Origin: Biomphalaria glabrata
Lineage: Eukaryota > Mollusca > Gastropoda > Planorbidae
Length of the DNA stretch: 64,000 bases
Direction: 5' to 3'
Assembly: GCF_947242115.1 (NCBI RefSeq)
Contig: NC_074720.1
Location: forward strand, 14,587,145 to 14,651,144
Each line of letters starts with the position of its first letter. Position 1 is the stretch's first letter. A program made the translations under genes and the position numbers. Positions 1-11,100 of this stretch are shown one piece after another. The notes below the pieces were generated by a model. It did not search any database. It had not been told where the DNA came from and saw nothing but the letters and a program-made list of their open reading frames with translations.

Positions 1-259
1 TTAAAAATGTTTTTCTTAGGCAGTTGTCAGAACAGAGCTTGCTTGTTGTCAATGATCTTACTAGCAACATTTAGGCTTTTATTTATTTATTTTTTTAATA
101 TTCATATTGTCATACCATGCAGGGATGTTGAAAGTTATAACACTACAGATGTGAGCATGGTAAAACATTGCGAAAACTTTTTGGCCAACACCAGATGTTT
201 CCTATTACTGACTGGAGTAACATTTTCTTGGCTGTTTTCACATGATCTGAGGAGATGAT

Positions 260-1195
260 TTATAAAATGAACAGAGTTCAAGATCTTTATTTAGATGTCA
301 TTAATATGAAATACCTGAACTGATTTTAAAAAGAATTTTAGGCCTATGCAGATTTATGAGGTCACCTAATTGTTCATGTTGTAACTAGAGACTCTACTAA
401 AACATTGGTTTTCTTTGATTATTTAGGCAAATAGTTGCATCCCTTAATGATACTTGAAAAGAAAAAAATAAATGATATTTAAATATTTCATTTAGTTGTG
501 TTTTTGTATTTGTAAGTTATGGTTAAGTGTTTAATTTATTGTAGCTTTTTTGCATTTCAGTCTTAGTGTCTCTAGTTTTAGTGTCTTTTTTTCCCAATAG
601 TGCTACTCTAGTTAAATATGAGTACCCATTAGAGCTAATCCTCACATTTTTATTACAAAAATTATATCAACTCACTCTGTCTGTCTATCTGTCGAGTAAA
701 ACGTTTGTACGTTATTTCTCTGACACCTTATCTAGAATCAAGATACAACTAGTCCTCTTTATAGGTCGCCGCTCTAAACAAAAAATAGTGCGCTCTAAAT
801 TGAAACAAAAAATATATAATTATACAATCTTCTCCAGTCAAAAGTTTGAATTCAGGTCGTTTCCTTTTTTTTTTTTTTTTGTAAATGCTTTTACAAACCA
901 AATACGGTAAAATCCACCCAGATATCCTTTTCTTTCTCCCCCCCCCCCCCCCCAATTTTCCCAGATGGTCCAGATAAGTGATAGGATCATAGCATATTGA
1001 AGAAGCTAAAAGAATGAAATAGCGCTAAATAAAAACAATAGGTAAAAATATTATTAATTGCACATATTTCTTGGTGTTGGTCTAAATCTATTACAAATTA
1101 AATTACTTGGCTGATCCAAACTAATTGATACAATGACACTTCATATAAGCTTTGTTTTTTTTTTTAAAGTATTTTTTTATGTTTTTCCGAATGAA
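260..1195. other. AT-rich sequence without recognised gene
   Basis: No exon-like conserved frame was recognised. It holds T-runs near 868-880 and a C-run at 939-953. Confidence 0.5.
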
Positions 1196-1258
1196 GGATG
1201 TCTCTTTTACAAGTCTTGTTCTGATGTCCCTTCAGAAATAAAGATTGTTACAGAAAGA
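1196..1258 (-). mobile_element. SINE-B distal fragment
   Basis: GATGTCCCTTCAGAAATAAA and GATTGTTAC match the distal end of SINE-B. The rest is absent. Confidence 0.5.
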
Positions 1259-1360
1259 CAGAGAATGTGATGGTTGGCAGTATTTAACTCAGAGAAATCA
1301 TTAGAACAGAGGATGTGAAGGCTGGCAGTATTTAAATAAGGGAAAACATTAGAACAGTCC
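1257..1360. repeat. Short tandem duplication
   Basis: AGA.GTGATGG.TGGCAGTAT and GATGTGAAGGCTGGCAGTAT, each followed by TTTAA and an A-rich stretch with CATTAGAACAG, form two adjacent units of about 58 bp. Confidence 0.6.
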
Positions 1361-1439
1361 CAAGCACATATTAATGATCAGTCATCCACAATGCATATTC
1401 TAGTGCTATTAGCATTTGAGAAAGCTAGGCAGGCCTTCT

Positions 1440-1760
1440 TCTTCTAGCCAGCTTTATTGCTGCTGAGCTGTGAGCTCTTTTGCAGACTGTGCCAAGGAAA
1501 AAAAGTGTGCTGTTTTCTTCAGTTGTTCAGCACTGCCATACAGGGTGTTGGTTATGTTGGGCTGTAGTGGAAGTAGGGTCTGGCTAAGGTGGATTAGGGA
1601 GGGGCATTCAAAGAGGATATGGTTTACGGTTTCAAAGGGGTGGGCGCAGTGTCTGCAAAGGGGGAGTTGTGTGGAGTTTATTTTGTTCAGGTGGTAATTT
1701 AATAGTGGTGTGTGTCCTGTTCTTAGTTGGAAGATTGTAGATTGTTCTTTGTTGGGGAGG
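1440..1760 (-). mobile_element. LINE ORF2 C-terminal fragment
   Basis: On the minus strand it encodes CPLCRHCAHPFETVNHILFE and then LYGSAEQLKKTAHFF, the C-x2-C..H-x4-C tail common to I/Jockey-type ORF2. No RT remains. Confidence 0.65.
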
Positions 1761-1764
1761 AAGT

Positions 1765-1975
1765 TAGGCAGGCCTTAGAATGGAACCCCCAGGGAACAAG
1801 GCGTAGAGGAAGACCAAAAAAGAACACAGCGACACAGTATACTAGAGAAAGCCAAGAGGACCGGAAAGAGCTGGAAAGCCTTTAAAAAAAGTAGCAAGAG
1901 ACCATGGAGAGTGGCATGTTTTTACTGAGGCCCTATGTTCCATGAGGAACTCAAAGGAATGATGATGGTGATGAT
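1765..1975 (+). mobile_element. LINE 3' fragment
   Basis: It reads ALEWNPQGTRRRGRPKKN, then a decayed EDRKELESL and a GGAATGATGATGGTGATGAT tail. This is the usual 3' end of an RT LINE with a GRPK basic patch. Confidence 0.6.
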
Positions 1976-2261
1976 TAGCATTTGTATTTTACTCAAACAA
2001 TTTTCATTAGATAAAATGACTTTAAAGTTGTTTAGATAGTTATTTAATATAGTTATTTAATATAGAAAAATACCAAAATAAATATTTTCATAGCAAAACA
2101 TTGAAATTTAACATCAATTATTCAATTTAAAAAAATAATTTAAATTGCAGTAATGACAACAACAATTAAAATCACTTATGGCGTTTTGCCAACTTGTGTA
2201 GTATTTTGTGGAGCACTAAACAATAAATAGAGAACACTGAGAAAGAAACAAGAAGTTATCA

Positions 2262-2447
2262 CAAAACAAAGTTATCACATAAACAAAGAGAAGAACAAAT
2301 CAGGTGCAACAATACTTTTTTTAACAAATTGGGACACCTAATGAAAACAAACAGGACAGTGACAACTAAGAACATCTTATAAATAACCTGCGTTTCAGAA
2401 CCCGGTGACCAGCTGTTTATTGATATACTTGATCTGCTTATTCTGAC
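2262..2447 (-). CDS. Possible further 3' exon of SLC9C (weak)
   Basis: An open stretch follows an acceptor-like TTTTTAAACCAG. It begins VRISRSSISINSWSPG in phase 0, which would fit a splice from the donor at 3372. It then turns hydrophobic and ends at a stop near 2262. No family similarity is recognised. It may be chance, and the alternative end at 3358 has a better poly(A) signal. Confidence 0.2.
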
Positions 2448-2749
2448 CTGGTTTAAAAATAAGTACATAATGTTATTCAATCTGCAACAGTGTGCAATAC
2501 CTTTACTTAAATGTTTAAATGTATCTTTTATAATGTAGTTCTTGTTTCAATTATACAGATATTGTTGGTTGTAAGTGAGGTAACTTTATTTGAAATATTT
2601 CATTTAGCAATATAAACATTGAACTGGAAATTAAGTTTTTTTCAAAGTGTTAGAAGCATTTTAGGCCTTTTTTAATCAACAAAATTAAACACAATTTAGA
2701 AACTACTAATCATCAATTTAATTCTGTTAAGCAAAAACTAGTCTAGAAT

Positions 2750-3010
2750 AGACAATGGCAATGGATAGGCCAAACTCCTCGCAAACCTGCATCCAACATT
2801 TTATGACAAGCTCTCACCTGCAACCCTCAAGGAAAGAGGAAGAGGGGATGACCCAGAAATAACAAGATTTGGATGCAGATGCCAAATAGGCCAGATGTGG
2901 GGACAGTTGGAGAGACTTGTCCAGAAATGAGACACCTGGAGGAAAATAGCTGGTGGCATATGCCCCTGACATGACCACAGGCAGAGATGAGAGTCTAGCA
3001 GCTTTTAGTG
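2750..3010 (+). mobile_element. LINE 3' fragment
   Basis: Frames give KERGRG, CQIGQMWGQLERLVQK and DTWRKIAGGICP, matching the C-terminus of RT LINEs. It is broken and has no RT. Confidence 0.6.
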
Positions 3011-3168
3011 TAAATCTGAGAAATTCACTAAAAAAGAGTTAAAGCATCTTGAGCAGATCATCTCTAAATGCTTATCATTCTTTGCTATTATAATTTTGAT
3101 ATCCATTAATGTCAAAAAATAAAACCAGGAATGCTATTTTTAATCTTCATTTGGAAAGAATTAAAGCG

Positions 3169-3179
3169 TTTATTTTATT
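3169..3179 (-). terminator. Candidate polyadenylation signals for SLC9C
   Basis: Two overlapping AATAAA hexamers occur on the minus strand about 180 bases beyond the read-through stop at 3358. They support a transcript that ends in the 3373-3579 exon without further splicing. In AT-rich DNA such hexamers are common, so support is modest. Confidence 0.4.
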
Positions 3180-3357
3180 AATGTGGACAGGATTCAAAAT
3201 TAGAGAGTCAACTATAACCCTAACAGACACGAGTCATAATTTGCCAAAACTAAAGAATTATTGAGGCAAGGCAATGGTAAAAAGTTGTAAAAACTGCTTT
3301 GACTGGAAGCAAACATAAGCAAATGAAAGTCTCTTTCTGAAAGACAAATGGTTATTT

Positions 3358-5184
3358 TTAATCATTACTTACAGAACAGTTGCTGCAGTGGTAATACTGC
3401 TCCACATTCTTGTAACTGGGTTTTTCGTGAGACGTTCCAGAGGACAGAGTGACCTCACTGACGTTATCATAATCTACTACAGATTTCCTCCAGTCACCAA
3501 AATGAGGTCCGAATTTGTATTCATCCTCATTGTCACTTCCAGACTGCAGCACAAGTAGAATTGGCAATTCTGAGTCTTGCTGAGAAAAAAAAAGCTAGGT
3601 TATTCTCAGACAGAAACACAAGTAGAATTAGCAATTCTGAGTCTTGCTGAGAAAAAAAAAGCTAGGTTATTCTCAGACAGAAGCACAAGTAGAATTGGCA
3701 ATTCTGAGTCTTGCTGAGAAAAAAACAACCTAGGTTATTCTCAGACAGAAGCACAAGTAGAATTGGCAATTCTGAGTCTTGCTGAGAAAAAAACAACCTA
3801 GGTTATTCTCAGACAGAAGCACAAGTAGAATTGGCAATTCTGAGTCTTGCTGAGAAAACAAAGGCTATTTGGTTTATTCCAGGAATAAAGTCTTTGTTTC
3901 CTAGAAATAAAGTGCATAACTTTTGTGGTCTCATAGAAAAAATAAAACATAGAAAAGAATTAAAATGTAACTATCGAGTTTTAAAGCATTAACATAAAGT
4001 TTTTTCAATTTAAAACTAAGATCTCTGTTTCAGTACAGGAGACTTCACTAATTCATTTCTTTTGTGCATTAAAATATTGTTTTTATTAATTATGGAGTTT
4101 TAGAAAATGCTCAAACCAAATGACTGTTGGCAAAAAACTAAACAACTGACATTATACACTTCCTCATATCATCAGAAAGAAATTATTAATGGAAAGGTAC
4201 TTTACTTTTACACTGATTACCATGGAAAATGTCGCCTCCCCCCCAAAAAAAATATTTTCTTTTTATAAATAGTATTTTTATTTCTGTTTCTGGGTCGCAG
4301 AGAAGAAAGGAAACTAGTGAAAAGGTTACCTGTTGTGTCCCAATGGTCTACCAGACAACAGGACTGATGTTTGGGTTAAAAATTAAACTAAATGCATTTG
4401 TAATTTTAAACTTAAGATAGATATATTGAATAAGACACTGAGACTATTTGTGTCTTTAGTTCAAACTATACACTGATGTATTATATATAATGTATTATAC
4501 TTTAATCATAGCTAAGGGAGCTAACAAGTTAATAATAAAAGAATGCTATCAGTGGAAATAACAAAATGATTGAGAAACCTATCAGTGAAGATACATTTAG
4601 TCTTATATTATTACTTAACCAATGGCTGCCTGGGTTTAAGATTGAAGGCATGATGGTTCTGAGTTCATAACCCTGAACGCTGCTATCCCTGATGCTAGGA
4701 CTTTAATAATAATCTATTCGGAAAGAATGCCAGAATGTAATAAAACAGCTCAAAAACACATGGTTTGAACTTACTGCAATATCAAAGCTTGTTTGTCCTC
4801 TGGGAATATATAAGGGTCCATGAAAAACTTCATTCACCCCACGTTCCAAAACTTTTCCTATAAGAAATATGTGAAGATTTGATGAAAATGGGAAAATATA
4901 ATCCTCGAAAGAAAAATAGCTTTAACAGAAACAGGTTTTCCAGAGAGTAAAATAATGCAAATAGCAGGAGGGCAAGGATTAAGAAAACACAGGAGAGTGA
5001 GCAATAAGAGGAAATAAGGATTGAACCTACATCTTCATACAAAGATCAACATCTTAAGTAGTTTACCTTGAATTACTACAACATCAGAATTGCAGACATA
5101 AGATGACAGAGTTGCACTAGTTCCAGACAGACTGACTATTTTTGACTCTGACAAGTCAGTCATTATTTGAGTTCGGTTGATGTT
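3358..5184 (-). CDS. SLC9C: SLC9C C-terminal tail (exons 23-25)
   Basis: Exons 5067-5184, 4775-4857 and 3373-3579 encode a Ser/Thr-rich stretch, then GPLYIPRGQTSF (human APFLIPIT), then an acidic tail (SGSDNEDEYKFGPHFGDW) ending in Tyr- and Cys-containing sequence. The last exon can be read two ways. It may be spliced at a strong GTAAGT donor (3372). Or it may read through to a TAA at 3358-3360 after four more residues, with overlapping AATAAA signals at 3169-3179. The acceptor of the last exon lies in the first copy of a 67-bp tandem array. Confidence 0.82.
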
Positions 5185-8100
5185 CTGTTTATGTTTTAAA
5201 AAAAATACAATCAATACTACAACAAAAAGCATCAAGAAACAATTTCACTGCATTCTGATTTAAATTTTGTTTTCTCTTTTTATTTTATTTTAGTTTGATT
5301 CAAATCTGTAAATAACTATGATTAGGTAAAAAAAAAAAAAACTTTACTTAAAAAAAAAGTATATCTTTTATTATTCAAACTAAATTAGACACAAAAAATT
5401 ATTGAAAAAAACTTACTCCTTAAAATATATATTGACATATGCACAAAATTTTTTGCAGACAGCAACGGTTACTTACAAACCAATCATGCTCATTCATTAG
5501 GACTCTGCATGCTAACTTTATGGCTACCACTTTCCAAATCCTTGTTTCAAGTGAACTCAGCTGGTCTTTTTTATATCCTGGTATCTCTCTGATGTATTTC
5601 CACAAATGATCAAACCTAATATACCAGGCCTAAAAAAAAATCAATTTGAAGGACAATAAAAAATTTGGTGAAAGAATTCAAAAGATTGGACACATTCAGT
5701 TATGGTTTGTGACTTATTCACATGATTTAGCCCTTTAACATTTAACTAAGATGGGGTGGACATTTTGTCTTAGAGAGACCAATGAAAGGTGTACTCAAGG
5801 TGTCAACACAAAATATAGAAGTATGGTATCAAAAGCTCCTCAACTAATGTGGAATCAACACCCATAACTGAAAACACAAGCCCATGGTTGATCCTCATGA
5901 CATGGGGCTGTCAGTATTGGTGTTTCAGGCTAAAAGGTAAAGAGTACAAGACAGCAAAGAAAAAAAAAACTAAGCCAAAAAAGGAGAGCAAATGCAGAAT
6001 ATGCAAGAATGGGCCCAACCCTACCCATGCTAAGTTTGTGATCCATTTTTCAAAGTGAGTTAACTTTACAGCCATCTTTCATTTGTAGGAGGAGATTATA
6101 TACATGATCTTAGTCAGTCTTTGAAATCAAATGTATAAATAATTCTTAACTCCACTGTTTTAAAGTATTCCGTTCAGGACAATCATATAATAAATTATTA
6201 CATAATGTGAAATTCTTGGTAATGTGGGAAGTGTGGTTGAGAGGCTAAGTACGCTTGAGCTTGGCTACCTATGAAGGGGGCTCAAGGTTCGACACCCGAC
6301 TCGACTAGAGTTGTGTTTACTGAGCGCCTAAAGACAGCACAGAAAAACCTCCCAGATACCCCCTACCCCCACTGGTCCACAAATGAGATTGGACCATAGT
6401 TCTCCAAGCATGCTTGCTATAAGCATGAAAAAAGCGCTATATAAAAGCTATATTTATTATATATTATTATTGGTTGCGCTATGTAAAAGCTATAACTTAA
6501 TGTTAGAGAGCATGCTCCACCGTTAATATAGTCACAAGCCTTTATACAAGAAAGGATAGTTTCCCTTAGCAGAATAAAAGAGCAGAGTAAATGCTCCTGT
6601 AGCCTAAGACTAGTGTCTACATGATTGCTAGAATCTGCACATGGTTTTTATTTGCAAAATTCTGTTCTGTCCCACACTTTCAGTTTAAAACAGCTGTTCT
6701 CTGTAATCCTCCAGGCATACCACTTTTATTGAATCACATATGAAGATTATAAATATGTTTTGCTTATTCCTATGTAGAATGTAGATGCTTAGTTCATACA
6801 TGTAATCATCAACTCAAATTTATCAGGTTTAAAATAGTATCAAATAAGTTTATATTCCTTATACCTGTAATTGTAGCAATTTACTTAAAAGGTTAGTCTG
6901 GAATTATGATTACCAAAACATCAGTTTCACATATGATAGTCTTGTGTCCTGCCCTCCTGGTCAAGAACTGGAACTCTCCAATTACATTGCCACTCATCAA
7001 GTAATCACAGATCACTTCATTGACTACCTTCTTGTGCTGTGACAACAATCTCACTACCTAAAGGAGAGAAAGAAACACAGTTATTCTAGGTTTGATATGC
7101 TGTCAAAAGTTTGACATGTTTTGGATGGTCCTTCAGAGTTGAAGATAATTTACTTCCTAGTGATTTTGATTTTTGATTTGAGGCACATCGGCACAATTTA
7201 GGCCATGTCGTGCCTGCAGTCCCCTAAGGATCCCTCTCTCTCTAAACAACAAGGGCCAGATTCTATACAGTCATATCATTAAAATCAAGGTCTATTCACA
7301 CTTAAAATAGTAAAGGTAGTAAAAATTTAAATATTTGGTAAAAATCTAATGTAAATAGTGCATGTTCACAAATTCATAAATCAGATCTTCGTAGATAGCC
7401 CCACTTCCCGGATAAAGCCCAGTACCTTCCCAGGGTCGACATTATCAAATAGTGTATTTAAATTAGTGACTCTAAAATATTTCGCCCTGACATCCTGGTA
7501 TCTGGGGCAATCAACGAGGATATGTTCCACGGTGAGGCGAGAGTCACAGTACTCACAAAGTGGGGGCTCCTCTCTCTTCAGTACAAAAGAGTGCGTGATG
7601 TAGGTGTGGCCAATCCTAAGTCTGGACATGGTCGTGCTACCACGCCTTGTCAGACCCTTAGATGTGGGCCGCCACAATCTGCCTGAGTTTACTGTGAGTC
7701 TCAGCCTCCCATCGGTTCTGCCACTCTCGATAGGTGGCAGAGGCAATACTTTGTCTCAGGTCCGAGTAGGGAATTTGGGTTCCTGACACCGCATGATTTA
7801 GGGCTCTCTTTTGCTTCTCTGTCTGCTGCTTCGTTTCCCTCAATGCCAACATGGGAGGGGACCCAGATGAAGGTGACATCCCTACGGTCGGCTGTTATTT
7901 GGTCCAACAGCTTCAGGCTCTTATGTACCAATGGGATGTCAGTCTTCATCCGCCCCAAAGCTTGCAATGCAGATTTGGAGTCGGAGCAGATTATAAATTT
8001 CCTCCTTTCTGATGCTTTTACGGCCATAAGTGCAAGCGATATTGCATGCAATTCGGCCGTAAAGATGGAGCAGCCATCGGGGAGTCTACGGGAGATTGTT

Positions 8101-11100
8101 TTGTTCCGAAAGGAGCAGGCACACGCGACCTTTCCCTCCATTTTGGATCCGTCTGTGTAGATGTCCGTAGCTCTCCTGCAGTTCCCTAAAGTGGACTTGT
8201 AGTATGCTTGGGTCTGTATTTTCTTTTTTGAAATTAAGGAGGGATAAATTTAATTTGGGTTTATTCATTAGCCAAGAAGGGTTCTGAGGGGTTTCTATAT
8301 TAGAGATTTGGTCAATGGGTGGGGTTAAATTTTGGATGGGTTCTCTCATTCGAAGGCCCAACGGCTGTATGACGTTAGGCCTTCGATGGTATAATTCTAC
8401 CTCTGTGGGGTTAAATATGGAGTCAAAAGCAGGGTTCGTGGGGTTGGATTTTAGCTTGACTATATACTGCATTGCAAGCTTTTCATTCTTATATCCATGG
8501 GGAGTTCTCCAGCCTCCACATGGAGACTTGGGATAGGTGATGTACGAAACGTGCCGAGACAGAGACGCAGGGCAGCATTTTGTATTGGTTCCAGTATTTT
8601 TAGGTACGACTTCCTTGCTGCTCCATATATTATGGATCCGTAGTCTAGCTTGGATCGAATTAGACTCCGATAGAGCAGCAGCAAGGTATCTCTGTCAGCT
8701 CCCCAGTCCGTATGGCTGAGTACTCTTAGTATGTTTAATGACTTTTGGCATTTCTTCTTAAGTTCCTTAATGTGGGGGAGAAAATTAAATTTGGAATCTA
8801 AGGTGAGGCCTAAAAATTTTGTAGTTTTCACGACAGGGATCTTCTTTTTGTGTATAAATAGTTCAGGGTCTGGGTGGAGTCCCCTTAGATTACAAAAATG
8901 CATACTAACTGTTTTGGAGTCTGAGAATTTGAAACCATTATAGTTTGCCCAACCCTGAATTTTGTTTAAACATAACTGTAATTTTCTTTCTAAGGTGTTC
9001 ATGTTTTTTCCATAAGTAAGAATGACAAAGTCATCAACATACAAAGAGCACTCTATGCCAGAGGACAGCACATTTATGATGCTATTTATTTTAATGTTGA
9101 ACAAGGTGACTGACAGAATGCTGCCGTGGGGTACACCCATTTCCTGGTCATGAGTGTCAGAAGTGGAGTTGCCCACTCGAACCTGAAATTTTCGATCTTT
9201 CAGGAATTCCTCCACAAAACGGGGGAGGTGTCCCTTAAGCCCCATAAGCGCCAGGTCACGTAGAATGCCATGTTTCCAGGTTGTGTCATAGGCCTTTTCT
9301 ATATCGAAGAATACAGCTACTAGATGTTCTCTTCTGAGTAATGCATTTCTAATATAAGCTTCCAGCCTTACCAGGTGGTCAGTTGTTGTCCGCCCCTGCC
9401 GGAATCCGCACTGGTAGTTTGAGATCACTTTATTCCTTTCCAGGTACCAGACCAGCCTGCTGTTAATCATTCTTTCCATGGTTTTGCAGATGAAGCTTGT
9501 TAGTGCTATTGGTCGATAGTTAGCTGGGTCAGAGCCGTCTCTTCCCGGTTTAGGTATCGGTATAACTGTGGCTTTCCTCCAGCTGTTTGGGAAAGCGCCT
9601 GTTTGCCACACACAGTTATAGACCCCTAGCAGGACTGCCAATGAGGGTTCGGGAAGGTGCTTGAGGAACTGGTAATGGATTTCGTCTTCTCCAGGCGCTG
9701 TGTCATGTGACTTGTCCAGCGATTCCCTCAGTTCCTCAAGCGAGAACGGTTTGTTGTAGTCTTCATTGTTCTCTGACCTGAAGTCAATGGGGTGTCTTTC
9801 CTCCCTGGTTTTGACTTTTTGGAACTCTGGCGTGTAGTGTGCAGTGGATGATTTTTCTGCTATTGAGGATGCAAGGCAGTCAGCTATTTCTCTGGGGGAC
9901 GTGACAGTTCGTCCTTGGTTTTTCAAATGCCCTATTGCATTTGATTCTTTCACTTTGATTCGCCTTACTGCCTTCCAAACCGCTCTAGCAGAAGTTTTGG
10001 CATCCAGACTGCCGACAAAACTTCTCCAGGAATTCCTTTTGGCTGACCGTATGGTTTGTCTAGCCTTTGCTCTAGCTATCCTGAATAGCTTTAGGTTTTC
10101 CTGGGAAGGATTCTTTATAAATGCAGCCAGTCATTTTTTCCTATCACCAATAGCACTTTTGCAAGCTGTATCAAACCATGGTTTGCTAGGCCATTTTGGA
10201 TTTGCAGAGGTTAGGGGTACAACTTTCCTGGCTATACTTAGTAGCTTGCTAGCAAAGGTATCAGCTGGGTTCTGTTCATGGAGGATGTTTTCTGTGATAT
10301 CCTCGGAGCATCTTTTTTGGAATTGTTCCCAATCGGCCTTATTCAGTTTCCACCGCTGAGGTCGTCCCAATGCAGGGAGATTGTTAGTAATGATGATTGG
10401 GAAGTGATCACTTCCCCGTAGATCATTGCTAACTGACCATTTAAAATCGTCCAGAAGTCCGGGGACGCATACGGTGAGGTCAATGCATGTGAGTGATCCA
10501 GTTCCTGGGTGCAAGTAGGTCGGTGATGCATCATTAAGTATGCATAAATCATGTTGGAGGAAGATATCCTCCAGCATACGACCTCTTGTGTCGGTATTGT
10601 TGGATCCCCACATGGTGTTATGGGCATTGAAATCCCCAAGGATTAAATAAGGCCGGGGGAGTTGTTTCAATAGTTCCTCCATGTCTGTTCGGTTTAATGG
10701 AGTGCCTGGTGGTAGATACAGGCTGCAGCAAGTGATAACCTTGTGAAGGGTTATCCTAGCTGCTACGGCCTGTAGTGTGGTCTGTAGTTCTACCCTCTCA
10801 TGGGGGATGCTATCCTTCACAAGGATACAGACTCCACCTGATGCTCTCTCTGCATCCTCAACATTCTTGCTATAAGCACAGTAGCTTCGGAAGCTGATGC
10901 AATCTTTCAGAAATGTTTCCTGTAAGCAGACAGCTACAGGAGTCTCAGAGTCCATCAGTAGCTGCATTTCCTCGTAATTGGCCTTGAGGCCTCTACAATT
11001 CCACTGTACAATTCTGGAATCCATGGCTTATTCTAGATGACCTACTTGGAGCTATTTGGCCTTGGTAGGCCCCCGGAGGGGTTTCCCTTTATTCCAGTGA

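Noticed and set aside
749-955. Frames over the C-run and T-run near 0.75-0.95 kb
   Set aside because: Gly-, Lys- and Phe-runs come from homopolymers.
5849-6058. Lys-rich frame ending in CRICKNGPNP
   Set aside because: It lies in an SLC9C intron on the opposite strand, with no similarity recognised and no splice or start context.
8460-9953. Long reverse transcriptase frame as a host gene, retron or diversity-generating system
   Set aside because: The endonuclease upstream, RNase H downstream, zinc-knuckle ORF1 and target duplication show an ordinary LINE.
9844-10359. 171-codon plus-strand frame
   Set aside because: It is antisense to the endonuclease-RT junction of LINE A and has no family character.
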